Assembly (NCBI GenBank): GCA_023362775.1 | Contig: JALMGJ010000017.1 | Location: 19,851,001-19,915,000, forward strand | Direction: 5' to 3' | DNA from: Charina bottae | Lineage: Eukaryota > Chordata > Lepidosauria > Squamata > Charinaidae | Length of the DNA stretch: 64,000 nucleotides | Part shown: one piece after another, positions 11,233 to 22,463 of the stretch | How positions within the stretch are numbered: position 1 is the stretch's first letter | Layout of the letters: the number at the start of each line of letters is the position of its first letter | Notes under the pieces: model-generated | The model's input: the letters and a program-made list of their open reading frames with translations, nothing else | What the model was told of the DNA's origin: nothing | Database searches by the model: none | Position numbers and translations under genes: made by a program

Positions 11233-12367
11233 CCAAAGTTAATACTAAATATTTTCATTTAGCTCATCAGGATGACTGAATCCCATTACAGCTGATTCAG
11301 TAGTAAAATCCTGTTGCTTTTTCTTTTCAACAAAACACTCTCAATTTTGCCCCCATGTATTCTATGGCCCAAAAACACAAATCAGAGATACAGTGTTTCT
11401 CATCCAAAAATGTTTCATTAAGCCAGTTCCTGTTCCGTGTTTTCTTATATTGCCTAAACGTTGCCTAAAACTTAACAGTTCTAACAGTTTTGCACACATA
11501 AATTTTAGGAGAGGGGCATCACACAGCATACACAATATGAGTGCTGGTGTAAGCGGTGAAACCCTTGTAAGCAACATCTCTGTCCAACTACAGAGCAGTA
11601 GGAAAATGTTTTGCATTTATCTTTACCTCTAATAAAACATTTTAGATTGCAGCTCATATAGAGATGTCTCTTAGCTCCAGCTCAGGCTACTTTTTCATAC
11701 ATGCAAATGCACACACTAAACCCCCACTGGCTGGTCTTCTGTATTCATTCAAAAGTTACTCAGAAGTTGTGCCTGAGCAGAAAATCTCCAAATTTAGGAT
11801 TTAAAAAGTCCTTTTTGGGGAGATTCAGGTGTAATTTCACACAGTAGCTTTGCCTGTCTGAAGTAAAGCTGACAACATAAATTGTTACAAAATAAGATTT
11901 GTGGAATCTTTATAAGGGCCAAGAGCATGAAGTTACGAAACAGCAGGGTTGAGAATATTGCTGACAATTTCTTTGCCTCAACATTCACAGGAGGACATGA
12001 AGGGCATACTGAGAATATGTTTTCCTGGGGGGAAAGCGAAAATGTGAAAAGATTTTATGATTATACCAAAGTAGAAAGGCAATTAAACATAGTAAAAGGT
12101 GATAGACATCAGCTACCAATGATTTATGTCTCAGGATTGTTCTGTAAAAAAAAATCAGCAATTAGAAGTACGAAGAACTTTTGATGATTTTTTTAAAAAA
12201 TAGGTTACTAAGGATAAAATCATAATAGGAAAAATATAATCTCAGAAGCCACTTGCTTTGCTTATATTAATTGCTATTTATTTGCATTTTACTGGTTGAT
12301 TAAAACAAATGCTACCTGACATAAGTAGGGTTTGACTCATTTTTATTTTTGGAGAGGGTCTTTCTAA
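11233..12367. other. No recognisable feature
   Basis: Includes a 100-codon open frame at 11882-12184 with no recognised motif and AT-biased composition. I treat it as a chance frame. Confidence 0.5.
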
Positions 12368-12379
12368 TACATATATAAA

Positions 12380-12703
12380 GTAAAGGTAAAGGTTCCCCCC
12401 ACACATTTGTGCAGTCGTGTCCGACTCTAGGGGCTGGTGCTCATCTCTGTTTGTTAGCCGAAGAGCCAGCGTTGTCCGAAGACGCTTCCACGGTCATGTG
12501 GCCAGCATGACGCATGCGGAATGCTGTTACCTACCCACCTATTTATCTACTTGCATTTGCATGCTTTCGAATTGCTAGGTTGGCAAGAGCTGGGGCTAGT
12601 GCGGGAGCTCTCTCAGTCACACGGAGCTAGGGATTCGAACCTCTGAACTTGCAATCTTCCGATCGACAAACCTGGCGTCTTACCCGCTGAGCCACCACTC
12701 CCC
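12380..12703 (-). mobile_element. Sauria-type SINE, minus strand, perfect 12-bp TSD
   Basis: Antisense copy of the 1455 SINE. AAAGGTAAAGG (antisense of ACCTTT repeats) begins it. CAGTCGTGTCCGACTCT at 12412-12428 is the exact reverse complement of the BovB 3' segment at 53646-53662. The box B antisense GGATTCGAACC follows near 12631-12641, and the head closes with GCTGAGCCACCA (box A antisense). TACATATATAAA flanks both sides at 12368-12379 and 12704-12715. The perfect TSD suggests a fairly young insertion. Confidence 0.93.
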
Positions 12704-12715
12704 TACATATATAAA

Positions 12716-14050
12716 CACATATAAATATAAATACATATATAAACAACTATAAATATGAACATTACCCTTTTTAGATACTTACATATTTTCTGTATTGTTT
12801 CATTAAAATTTGGTGGGATGTGATGATGTATTATTAAGTGATAGGCCAGTGACTTTGAGTGGTCTGATCTTGGGGAGACCCCTGAAATTGCAGAAAAGAA
12901 TTGGGTATCATTTAGAGGCCATAGGCTATAAGTTGCTGTTGTGGAAATATTATATTCATGTTAATTTTTACTCTGTTACATTTTGTTACATTTTAGGCTA
13001 CTGTATCTTTAAGGAAAAATAGCTTGTTCTCATTTTCCCTTGTTTTACTCATGGCCATCTTGGGTTTTAGAAAAGGACAAGCCTACTATAGTTCTTATAG
13101 TTACAACACCAATATGAAATATAGTTTAATTGTAGATTTTAGTGAGATAGTGATTTTATATTTTGTGTTAGCTCTTAATTATTTTAAGTTACTGTATTTC
13201 ATAGTTTCATATATTAACATCCAAACTATATATAGTAAATCTATATTGAATTGTACCCATTCTTGTCTTTTAATCTTACAATTTTAATGATATCAATGTC
13301 ATGATTTTATAGTTTGCACTAGTAACAAATCTTAGTAATTTCTTAGAGTATATAGACTAGATTACCGTCACAATGGGGTGGCTATAATGTTACCATTGAA
13401 TGTTATTTTATGCTGATCCATGACTCAGATAAAGATGCCGTGATATTTTTCTTCCTTCTTGTTCCATTACCTTGAATATCCCTCTCTGCTTTTCCACTGT
13501 TATTCTAATATGTCCTCAATTTTACTGGATCTTTCCCCTACCACTTAAGAGACAATGAAGAGATTAAGTCTCTCAAATGGAACTCTACTAAGATTGACTT
13601 TTGCCTGACCACAGCTATGCATCATTTGAATTTCTTCCTGTTTACGCTCCTCAAGGCTTTTGTTAAATGTCTATGACTCAGTGAGTATGGTGGATTGTTG
13701 TGTCTAGCACTGTCCTTGATTGATGCTGCTGACTCAATCTCCTGATCATTGAAACCCATCAGTAGGTTCCCTCTGCCATTATTTTTTATGATTTCCTCTC
13801 CTTTGTTTGCATCATTCTATTGATTTTAAGGCTTACCTGTGTATAAGAAATGTTTTAAAAACTTGTTTCAAAATGCTGTAAAGGGGGAAGGCTGTGTAAC
13901 ACCTCCCAATTCTGGAATTTAAAATAAAAGTGTCATTGCCTCTTGCCCTGTCTGCATGTACTACTAATTTTATTAACATCATTGACTTACAGTGAAATAA
14001 ACTTAATTCTATTGCCCAAAATAAACATAAACTATTCAGTTGCATAAGAC
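12716..14050. other. No recognisable feature
   Basis: AT-rich spacer containing only short AT-biased frames near 12810-13287. Confidence 0.5.
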
Positions 14051-14052
14051 TG

Positions 14053-14116
14053 AATACCATACCATACCATACCATACCATACCATACCATACCATACCAT
14101 ACCATACCATACCAAC
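14053..14116. repeat. (ACCAT)n pentanucleotide array
   Basis: About twelve near-perfect ACCAT/ATACC units. The MVWYG-repeat peptides predicted across it are artefacts of the five-base repeat. Confidence 0.95.
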
Positions 14117-14700
14117 AGGGCTTACCTTTTTTTCCCCAGTTACCTGGAAGACTGTACCACTATACTGACTAAAAACCATCAGCATATCCACTAAGCTACT
14201 GGTAAGGGTGGTTCTTTTTGAAAACTCCCCCAAGATTCTAGGGAGTCATAAAATCAGGAAGGGAGAAATCCCATCCCAGAGATGCATATCCTGTTTGATA
14301 CTCCACAGGACATTGTCCCAGTATATATTTCTGACTGACTACAAAGGTGTGGATCTCACTATTACTTTTTTTTTACCTGATTATATGAGTAAACCTTAGC
14401 TGCATTGTCCTGGGTGGGTCAGAAGAAAGCACTCAGAAGTAAGCTGCTTTGTTTTTCTTTGTGTTTCTGAAACATATTTGTCATGTCATGTTAATATCTC
14501 TATGATTGATACATTATAGATAAGACATGTATGCATATGTGTGTATTACTCTGGGATACATTTTAATATGTGACATATATGAACTATTGTATGAATAGAT
14601 TGATGTGATGCATCTGGTGTATTTATTAATTAGTAGTAACGTCCTTCTATATAAATGCATGGACAGAGGGAACAGAACCCATCTGCTGGACCAACTTTGG
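14117..14700. other. No recognisable feature
   Basis: No supported feature. Confidence 0.5.
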
Positions 14701-14704
14701 ACTT

Positions 14705-14910
14705 CTTCATGGAATCAATCACATAGTTGGAAGGGATCTCAATCACCTCTCGTCCAATTCCATGTCATTGCAGGAAAACAGAACATCTGGTACATGGCCA
14801 AAAATCTCTGCTTAAAATCTTCCAGCAAAGAAAAGTTCATTAATTTCCAAGTTGATTTGCTTATATGATGAGGCAATCATTCCTAAAGTTTAGTTGTAAT
14901 CCTGTATTTT
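14705..14910 (-). repeat. CR1 LINE 3' end, antisense
   Basis: Shows the antisense CR1 end order: GGAATCAATCACATAGTTGG, AAGGGATCTCAATCACCTCT, a GCCAAAAATCTCTGCTTAAA block, then CCTAAAGTTTAGTTGTAATC. It is diverged and has no frame. Confidence 0.6.
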
Positions 14911-15279
14911 GAACCTGTTCAGGTCAGGTCCGACTTTTGGAGCAAAACAAATTTGCTTCATCATTTATGTGACTGCATCTAGCTGACCCTGGCTGATCTC
15001 AAGAAACTGAGAAGCATCAGACTTGATCAGTACTTATAAGAGAGATCAACAGAAAAATCATAGCACTGTAGACTATACTGGGAAGTCAAAAAGATATCCT
15101 GAAAGAAGGCAGCAGCAAATCACATACATATTGTTGCCAAGAAAGCTACATGAACATGAGTTGAGCTCAACTTAAGGGACACTTTTCCTTGAATATGGCT
15201 CTTATTCCATATTTCCTCCAGGCTAGATTTTTCCAACTCCTTTAACCTTAGGGCCTGGTTTTGAGGCTATTCATTAGAA

Positions 15280-15414
15280 CAGTGTTTCTCAACTTTAGCG
15301 ACTTTAAGATGTGTGGACTTCAACTCCCAGAATTCCCCAGCTAGCATGGCTGGCTGGGGATTTTTGGGAGTTGAAGTCTACACATCTTAAAGTTGCTAAT
15401 ATTGAGAAATACTG
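15280..15414. mobile_element. Palindromic hAT MITE, second copy
   Basis: Same family and size (135 bp) as 8053-8187: it begins CAGTGTTTCTCAAC and ends GAGAAATACTG. The left TSD is CATTAGAA at 15272-15279. The right TSD has been split by the adjacent LTR: CATT remains at 15415-15418 and CGTTAGAA follows the LTR at 16817-16824. The MITE is therefore older than the LTR. Confidence 0.9.
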
Positions 15415-15896
15415 CATTTGTCAGAGTTCAGTGTGACTCTGATTCTGAGCTTGGGGAAAATGAAACCTATGCTGAACAGAGTCAGGAAAACGAAACCTAT
15501 CTTGTGCAAAGCCAGGAAAAAGAAACTTATGATGAGCAGGTGCAGGAACCCGAGCCCGGGGATGACTCAGCAGAGCGGGAGAATTCCGGGCAGTTGATTG
15601 GTCCAGAACCAGGAGCGAGGTTAAGGCCACCAATCAATGCAAGGGAAAGGCGTGCTGAAAAGCGCACCAAGCAAAAAGAAGCCCGATTGGTCTCTGAAGA
15701 AAAATGGCATGGAGAAAATAGGATAAAAAGGCACCAGCGCAAGGACCAAGTCGCCGGGGACAACTGTTCCACTGAGCTCACAGCTTCTTTCGGAGAGGTC
15801 CAGCCAGAACCGTCCTCAGAAGCCTGTCCTGTTGCCATTGTGGAAGCCGAGTCAACACCTTCCACCATTTCGGAGTCGACCCCAGATTCCTTAGAG

Positions 15897-16155
15897 CATA
15901 GCTTTCCAAACTGTGTGTCACGACACTTTAGTGTGTCGCAACACACAGTTTAGTGTGTCGTGAAGCGGTGGCACAGGGGTGCGTGCGTGGCGGCGGTGTG
16001 CATGGCAGCCGTGGCAGCGGCGTGCCATCAGCGCTTCCGCGTTTTAGAGAGGCCACCGCCGCTACTGCCGCCACCGTGCATGCCGCTGTGCGCACCCCCA
16101 CACCGCCACCGCTGCTGCCATTGGTGTGTCGCTAACAGCAGTTTGGAAAGCACTG
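15897..16155. mobile_element. GC-rich hAT element, copy A, nested in the LTR
   Basis: Begins CATAGCTTTCCAAACTGTGTG and ends GCAGTTTGGAAAGCACTG. A perfect 8-bp TSD, CCTTAGAG, lies at 15889-15896 and 16156-16163. Several GTGTGTCG motifs sit just inside the left end. The 259-bp interior is very GC-rich with GCC/GCG-type triplet patterns and has no transposase. Copies B (26343) and C (30830) share termini. Confidence 0.92.
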
Positions 16156-16220
16156 CCTTAGAGTCTTGTCTTGCTCCATTGCCTTGATAATCTGCTTGTT
16201 GCCTTGCCGCCTTACCAGTC

Positions 16221-16415
16221 ATTCCAGTCCAGTCGTGCCTAGTTGCTTCAGCCAAGCCTAGTCCAGTTGCTCCAATCCAGTCGTGCCTAGTCACCTCAGC
16301 CAAGCCTAGCCCAGTTGCTCCAGTCCAGTCGTGCCTAGTTGCCTCAGCCAAGCCTAGTCCAGTTGCTCCAGTCCAGTTGTGCCTAGTTGCTTCAGCCAAG
16401 CCTAGCTTTGTCACT
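16221..16415. repeat. 48-bp minisatellite, about four units
   Basis: The unit contains CCAGTCGTGCCTAGTTGC and CAGCCAAGCCTAGTCCAG. The GTCGTGCCT landmark recurs at 16232, 16280, 16328 and 16376 (the last as GTTGTGCCT), exactly 48 bp apart. Because 48 is divisible by three, both strands show 16-residue repeat frames, which explains the long minus-strand frame here. It lies inside the solo LTR. Confidence 0.92.
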
Positions 16416-16824
16416 GCAGCCCAGCCTAGTCTAGTTGCCTTAGCCAAGTCCAGTCTCATTGAACCAGTTGAGCCGAATCCTGTTGTTCCAGTCCAGACGT
16501 GCCTTGCTGCCTCAGTTAAGTCTCGCCTCGCCAGCCCTGCTGAGTTTCACCCTGACTTCTTGCCATGATCCCTAGCTGCACCCTGTCTTGATTCTTCATT
16601 GAGAACACTAGCTGAGTTTTGCCTTGCAGTCTTGCCTCGCGCTCCAGTCGGATCCTTTATTGCCGAGTCGCCTAACCTTCCTCCACTGCCGGGTTGGGTT
16701 TGATTGTTGCTTGCAATGCCATATAAAGGACATTTTGTGATGTAAATAGTTTAATTATTAATAAAGGACTACTTCTATAGAATCTCCAAAGTTGGCTCAT
16801 AGTCTGACCAGAACAGCGTTAGAA

Positions 16825-17440
16825 TCTCCAACTGAAGTCCAGTGCAGAAACGTAATTTGAAAGAACATCTAAGACATGAACCTAGTTCTCATGAAGAAAA
16901 AGGGAGGGAGGTAGGGATCGCATTCAGACTTGCAAGATTCTATTACTATTGTAGGAATTCTGAAATGCTAATAACAGAAATCCACGCAGCTTTTAATTAG
17001 TTTATAGCAGAGCAGAAGCATGCCAGTAACTTGCACAAGGCTTAATCAGTTCAAAAACACAAAATAAACACACTTCACACGTTAATCTAAAGTAACATAA
17101 AAATAGCTTACAGTTTATTGTAGATCACAGTTTCATGGTGAAAATGGTCCATGCATGCAAGCGATAGGTTCTGACCAAACCCACAGTCTTCTCAATGTGG
17201 CTTTGCTGAATGGAGGTATGAGCCATGGGATTCAAACAGAAAAAGGGGAAGGAGAGGAAGGAGAGGAACAGGAAATCGGGATTCAAGCCCTTCCCACACA
17301 AAGCAGGAAGATTAGGTTTCAGCAGAGCTGCCCCTCCTTCAAGCTTGTGTGAGATGTGCTTGGTTGAAACCCGATATCTCTAACAACTATAACTTTATAA
17401 TAAAAGTAGTATGAGCTTGCATATATATATTTAAATGGCA
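16825..17440. other. No gene; possible old LTR-like sequence
   Basis: Contains an A/G-rich block near 17235-17275 and TTTATAG/AATAAAC-like motifs, but no paired termini or TSD could be found. Unclassified. Confidence 0.35.
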
Positions 17441-17745
17441 GCCAACAGTTTCGGGTAGTGGAGATTGGGAACCTGAGACCATTCTCACTTCTGTCCCCCT
17501 GGCCTCAAACCAGAAGTCAGATTATCTATCTCAGTGATGGCTCCTAGATCACAGAATAGTCTCTTGTTAGCATTCCAGAAACAGGTTAAAATGGATCTCT
17601 TCCAAAGGGCTTTTAACTAGTTGGATAATGTCATTGGTATTTTAAATTTATATGAATTTGATAATGATTGTTTTATGTGTACAGTACATCACTGAGAGTC
17701 ACACAATTGCGATGACACAAACTTCTAATAAATAAACCAACAAAA
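17441..17745 (+). repeat. Probable LINE 3' UTR, old
   Basis: Ends with a TGATTGTTTTATGTGTACAG block, GAGAGTCACACAATTGCGAT and AATAAATAAACC, the order seen in reptilian CR1/L2 tails. Weak support; no frame. Confidence 0.35.
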
Positions 17746-18955
17746 GAAGCTCCTTGAACCTCAGTGAGCCATCAGATATGACTGGCTGGCTGAGATTTAG
17801 ATAGAGAGGCAAGCCTATTGGTCTTTCTCAAAAGGTACAATTTTAGTAATTTGGCAAGGCTCAAATTTGCTTTCATTTTGTGGCCAATACCTTGTTCTGC
17901 AGTGTTCTAAATCCTGGCTTCTTTTTTTCTTTTCTTTTTATAAAAGGACCAACATGGACTGGGAAATAGAAAATCAGCACAAGAAAAGATCAAAGCTGAC
18001 ATGGTATCCCACAATTACCAGGTTGCCAAAGGATCATAAAATTGTGCTCATGAGCAGAATACCATCCAGCCATCCTGCTAAGGTGCATCCCCATTAGTTC
18101 GTGGTGAGTGATGGAGAGCACTTTGCTGCACATTGTAATAACTTGCCTTCCCAAGTCTCCTGTTTCCTTTGGCCAGGAGCTGTGCACCAAATTGGGGGAA
18201 AAAGAAATCAGCAGAGACGTGCTTAAAATGAATAGAAATCAAATAGGAGACCTCTGTGTTTCAGTCTGCAGCAGCATATTACAGCTTCAAAGAGAAGAAA
18301 CAAAAGGCTAAAATACAATTGTCATGCCTGTATCAATTGCATTTTCTTAATCTCTCATTTTTGGCAAGATGCAAAGGCATCTTTAGTGAGGGAATGTCAA
18401 GTTTGTTTTGTATGTTCTGAGGATTCATTGTAATAAATTATGGCACCAACGTTACTTTTTCTTTCTTTTTTTCTGTGTTTGTGTGAAGAAGATAAAAGAG
18501 AAGAAAATCCAGCCTTTTTCTATAGCCTTCTCATCTCATGAAAGTGATTCAGGAGATGATACTTGACATCCAAGGAAACACTGCAGCTCAGTTATCTTAT
18601 GTGATATCAGGCCCCAGTCTTTAAACATTTAAAGGCTACATTCTAAGAGCTGTCAACGGGTTTTTATGTTAGTACAATTCCATTGGGTTTAGCAGTGTTA
18701 GCAACAATCCAATCCAAATGTTGATGTAGAATCTTAGATTCTGCCTCATGCCTGTGCAATCAGGTTTCATTGTGACAAGCTTGGCATACAAGTGGGCATC
18801 TCCATAGAGGAGCAAGGAACCCACACCTGGCCTTAAGTGATCTGGAGGCAGAATGCAGAACTAAATGCATCTTTGATTGACTTTGCAGAAACATTACTTA
18901 TTCTCCTTCTGCACTTCTAATGCTACATCCAGAGGCATCTGCCAGAATGGTGGAA
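17746..18955. other. No recognisable feature
   Basis: No coding gene or repeat family recognised. Short frames at 17867-18311 have no family motif. Confidence 0.5.
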
Positions 18956-18958
18956 GAA

Positions 18959-18992
18959 TACACACACACACACACAACACACACACACACAA
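18959..18992. repeat. (CA)n microsatellite
   Basis: CA dinucleotide run with one AA break, adjacent to the LINE 3' end that follows. Confidence 0.92.
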
Positions 18993-19059
18993 TTTATATG
19001 GCCACCAGTCTCCCCAAAGTGACTCTGGATGGCATTCAAGAGTTAAAAAGAACAACAAT
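18993..19059 (-). repeat. 3' end of a CR1/L2-group LINE, cut by an LTR
   Basis: Block AATTTATATGGCCACCAGTC followed by AAAGTGACTCTGGATGGC is the LINE 3' terminus in antisense. The rest of the element resumes after the inserted LTR, at about 19698. Confidence 0.6.
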
Positions 19060-19064
19060 GATTT

Positions 19065-19692
19065 TGTGGGATATTGCTGGCTTAATGGGGTTCCAGGCGC
19101 AGAGTAATCCAAACAGAGTGCAGTATGTAGGGCTAATGATATTTTATTGTAGCATAAGGTAATAATGGATATAGTACATTATTGCAAAAGGAAAAAACAA
19201 CAAAGCATACGCAGAGTTCCATCAGTAGATGTGAAGTAAAATCATGGCCCATACAAAGGCCAGGCATCGTTACAGTTCAGTAACAGAGTACATGGCAACA
19301 GGACAGATAGAAGTCAAGAAAAAGAGAGAGTATAGACCCATAGTTCATAGCTGAGATATACACTTGTTTCAGCATTCTGATTGGCTATATGTGGGTCAGG
19401 ACATTTTCAAACTGACAATGCATTAAGAGTTGTACTTACTGTAACCCGCCATGAGATGGCAGTGTTGCACATTGTCTCCCCTCCGGGAAAGCGGTTCCCA
19501 TGAGATAAGGTATTTTGGACTGATATCACTATGTTTTGGCTATGAGCAAGGTCGCACCTGGTGTTTACTGGTGGAATGTTTTGAGAACACTGTATGGAAA
19601 AATACTGTCTTTACAAGCTAAAGAATATCACAGTGAAGGAATCCATTCGTATGAATTCTACATAGAATAACTCTAACAGAATAACTCTAACA
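19065..19692 (-). mobile_element. Solo LTR inserted in a LINE, 5-bp TSD
   Basis: Begins TGTGGGATATTGC and ends ACTCTAACA, TG...CA in the plus reading. A perfect TSD, GATTT, lies at 19060-19064 and 19693-19697. A minus-strand CCAAT-type box (ATTGG near 19379) and an AATAAAAT signal (antisense near 19141) indicate minus orientation. It is homologous to the LTR at about 21789-22463. No internal viral genes are present; class not determined. Confidence 0.82.
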
Positions 19693-19697
19693 GATTT

Positions 19698-21195
19698 AAC
19701 AACAACCATAATGCCCAAGGCCACAAACACAATCCAATTAATAAAAAGCAACATTAACCAATATTAGCCAGCACAGCTTGCCTAACCATCCAGCACAAAT
19801 ACCCATGGGAACAACCAGCTCTTCAATGCCTTATGAAAGGTTAACAGAGTCAAAACCATCCTGATCTCTGGAGGGCTGCTGTTCTATGGGGCAGGCACTA
19901 CCACAGATAAGGCACAACTCAGAGGCCCCACAAATTGACATTATTTAATGGAAGGGGCCTGGATCATGCCCTCCCTGCTACATCTGGTAGGGTCAGCAGA
20001 GACCATGGGAGATAAGTGGTCCTGCAAATAGCCTGGCCTTTTCCCTTGTAAGGTTTTATAGCACATTGAATTGCAACCAAAAGCCCACTGGGAGCCAGTG
20101 CAAGTCATGGACCATAATGAGAAACACCAAAAACTGCCTGTGCACTGCATTCTGGACATTACAGCCATCCAAACAGAAGGGGACTAAGGCATGAGTCACC
20201 ATGGGCAAGACCTCCTGATCCAAGAATGAGCAGAGTTGTTGCACAAGGTGAACCTGTTCAAAGGTCCTCCTAGTCTTCAAGCAGGAGTCATGAGTCCAGG
20301 AGGACCCCCAAGTTTTGCACCAACTCTGATTGTGGAAATGCCCTTCCCAAACAGAGTTAAAGATGGAAAATCTCTGGACCAGTGGTCTTAAAACTTACAG
20401 TCACTCAGTCTTGCTAGGGTTGAGCCAAAGCCTGTTCTCCCCCATCCAAACCTCTACAGTCTTCAGGCTCTGGGAAAGAACCTTGATGGCATTATCTGGT
20501 CAGCCCATGGCAGAGATGACCTCATCCAGTGTCAGGGGTAACCCAAGAACAATGCCAAGTCAGTGTATTGTAAACTCAGTTCTTTACTGCTCTCATCATA
20601 CAGACAGAATCTTGCCAGACTAAAGCTATCCTAACTAACCTAAGGGGAAATAACCTAGGAGAGCCGAGGGCGGGGCTACTCTGACTCTCTTTGACTCCCT
20701 GCCAAGACTCTCTACTGTGAGTCCTCTTATCAGCTTGGAATGCTCTCCCTCCATCCTGGGAATCAGCGGCAGCGCCAAAATCCACCACACCCAGAGGCCT
20801 CATGTACATGTTAAATAAAAATGGGGAGAAAGTAGAATTCTGAGGCACCCTACAAAGCAGGAGCCTCAGGCTTGATCTGCCATAACTGACTGGAAGTGGC
20901 CCTGGAGAAAGGAGGAAAACTACCATAGCACTGTGTCTCCCACTCCCAATCCCCTAAACCGGTCCAGAAGGATACCATAATCAATGGCATTGAAGGCCCC
21001 TGAGAGATTAAGGAGGACCAGGATGGATGCACTACCCCCAACCTGAGCCCACCAAAGGTGAGATCAATGCCATCTCAGTACTATAGCCAGGCCTGAATCC
21101 TGACTGGAAGGGGTCCAGATAAGCCTCTTCTTCCAGGGCCTTCTGGAACTGCAGGCTAATCACCTTCTCAACAACTAAAAAGTCTTACAATCAGA
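19698..21195 (-). pseudogene. CR1/L2-group LINE ORF2 remnant (reverse transcriptase)
   Basis: Decayed minus-strand reverse-transcriptase reading. In coding order, motif A survives as GAFNAIDYGILLDRF near 20960-21005. A motif-B-side segment, SPFLFNMYMRPLG, lies near 20800-20835, then an EVWMGENRLW stretch near 20440. The C-terminal LINE signature DLHWLPVGF lies near 20085, followed by YLQDHLSPMV near 20005. The frame is broken by stops and shifts. The YADD region is missing: about 20545-20755 is occupied by unrelated sequence. The 3' end is at 18993, separated by an LTR. It cannot be functional. The HWLPV-type C-terminus is shared by L2, CR1 and related clades, so I leave the clade open. Confidence 0.75.
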
Positions 21196-21294
21196 AGAAG
21201 TTCTGATGTGTCATAACCAAAGGGACATGTGGGTACCTTGTGCAGTAGAATAGGCAGTCTAAATCATGATGATCTCAGCAAAGCAGATCAAGAT

Positions 21295-21362
21295 AATGCT
21301 TTCATTATCGCCCAGAGTCGCTGGGAGTCAAGCAGCATATAAATTTAATAAACAACAACAAC
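21295..21362 (+). repeat. LINE 3' tail ending in (AAC)n
   Basis: CGCCCAGAGTCGCTGGGAGTC, then AGCATATAAATTTAATAAAC and AAC repeats: the sense-strand version of the 3' end seen antisense at 985 and 18993. Confidence 0.6.
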
Positions 21363-21479
21363 AATCTTGGCATAATGTCATTAAACCTGAATCCATCAGA
21401 ACCACCTAGAGGCAAATCATCCTTTTTTTCCAATATGTGTACATTTAATGGCAACCCCAAGCTTCCTTCTTGGTGATTT

Positions 21480-21788
21480 ATGAGATTATTTTATTTTTAT
21501 TTATTCATTTATTTAGCAAATTTATATAGCTGCCCATCTCACAAACATGACTTGGTGGCGGACAACAAAAACCAGATAGTTAAAAACAAATATAAACAAC
21601 TATTAAAATCAATTAAACATAAATAAAAACCAAGACCCCGGAAGAAGGGACAACATCCTAAATGCAATATAACCATCTTGCAGGCTCCCTGTTCCCATGG
21701 GATCCCCAGGGTTGCTGGAAAAACCATGTTTTAAAGGCTTTCTGGAAGGCTGGTAGGGACAGGGCTAACCTCACCTTGGGGAGAATGA
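21480..21788 (-). repeat. 3' UTR of a second CR1/L2-group LINE
   Basis: An ATTTATT run, TTTATATAGCTGCCCATCTC, a long A-rich middle, then GGTTGCTGGAAAAACCATGT and CTCACCTTGGGGAGA. It is interrupted by an LTR, and coding-region remnants continue at 22464. Confidence 0.6.
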
Positions 21789-22463
21789 TGTACGCTGGTT
21801 TAAAGGGAAAAATCAAGGCTTGAGAGTAAACAGACAGAGACAGAGTGCAGCATTTCTGGCTAAAATATCTTTACTATAAATAAAAGCAGAGTTGTATATA
21901 CAGTTACATCGTTGCAAAAAAGGTACAGGCAAAGCAGAGTACATCTTCTCCAGTGTAGTGCTTCCACTGACAGACATAACAGACATGAAGGAGCACCATG
22001 GCATCACTCACATAGCCAGGCATAGCTCACACTTCCCAGTCCACAGGAACAGAACACGTGAAGAAGTACATGGCTAAAAGACACAAGAAGTCAAGAAGCA
22101 TAGAACACCATTTTGCATGGTTAGATATTCAGTTCTTCCAGCTTTCTGATTGGCTGGAAGTTAGGTGTGACACACACCAGGCCTAAAGTATAGGCCATAG
22201 CACAGAGCATGACCTGCTATTGGGTGGCAGTGCTGCATCTAAGCAAGCATGTGATCCCCCCCTCCCTTGCTCTACACAGAGCAAGGCTTCCCACAGAGGG
22301 AATCAGGAGGACTTGTTCCCATGCAAACTAGCCAAAACAATACACACGTGACAGTTGTTATCTTGGCACCTGCACTTCACGTCACCATGAGAAACTTGTG
22401 CTTTCAGAAGGCTGTGCGTTTGTATAGAAAACAATTTGCCAATTTCATACGAGAAATCTGACA
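21789..22463 (-). mobile_element. LTR of the 19065 family inserted in a LINE
   Basis: Starts TGTACGCTGG and ends ATCTGACA. It shares with 19065-19692, in the same order, GAGTGCAGYATKT, the TCTGATTGGCT box and GGTGGCAGTGCTGCA. No clean TSD was found with these borders (AATGA against GTTCC). A GAGAA pair at 21781-21785 and 22451-22455 is an alternative but would give non-canonical ends. Orientation minus. Confidence 0.6.

Larger units (their letters stand above)
15419..16815 (+). mobile_element. Solo LTR, about 1.4 kb, carrying internal repeats
   Basis: Begins TGTCAGAGTTC and ends CAGAACA, giving TG...CA termini, with 5-bp TSD GCATT (15414-15418) and GCGTT (16816-16820). A TATA-like GGATAAAAAGG lies near 15719 and an AATAAAGG polyadenylation-type signal near 16760, both plus strand. 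A 30-bp repeat unit at about 15450-15545 encodes xETYxxQxQE. The open frame from 15393 to 15953 (186 codons) crosses the MITE-LTR junction and is not a gene. A hAT element is nested at 15897-16155. No internal gag/pol is present, so the element survives as a solo LTR; Gypsy-like class is inferred only. Confidence 0.82.

Noticed and set aside
11882..12184. 100-codon plus-strand open frame with a few plausible peptide words
   Set aside because: AT-biased, no motif, no splice or promoter context, and the length is expected by chance in 64 kb.
14053..14116. Regular array considered as CRISPR or satellite
   Set aside because: A simple 5-bp microsatellite with no spacers, in a eukaryotic repeat-rich context.
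15393..15953. 186-codon plus-strand open frame, Glu/Gln-rich with three 10-residue repeats
   Set aside because: It starts inside the hAT MITE, crosses the LTR border and ends inside hAT copy A. Its length comes from three joined elements, not from a gene. The repeats themselves are real and are noted under the LTR.
16028..16459. 143-codon minus-strand repeat protein
   Set aside because: Product of the 48-bp minisatellite (a multiple of three) joined to the GC-rich hAT interior.
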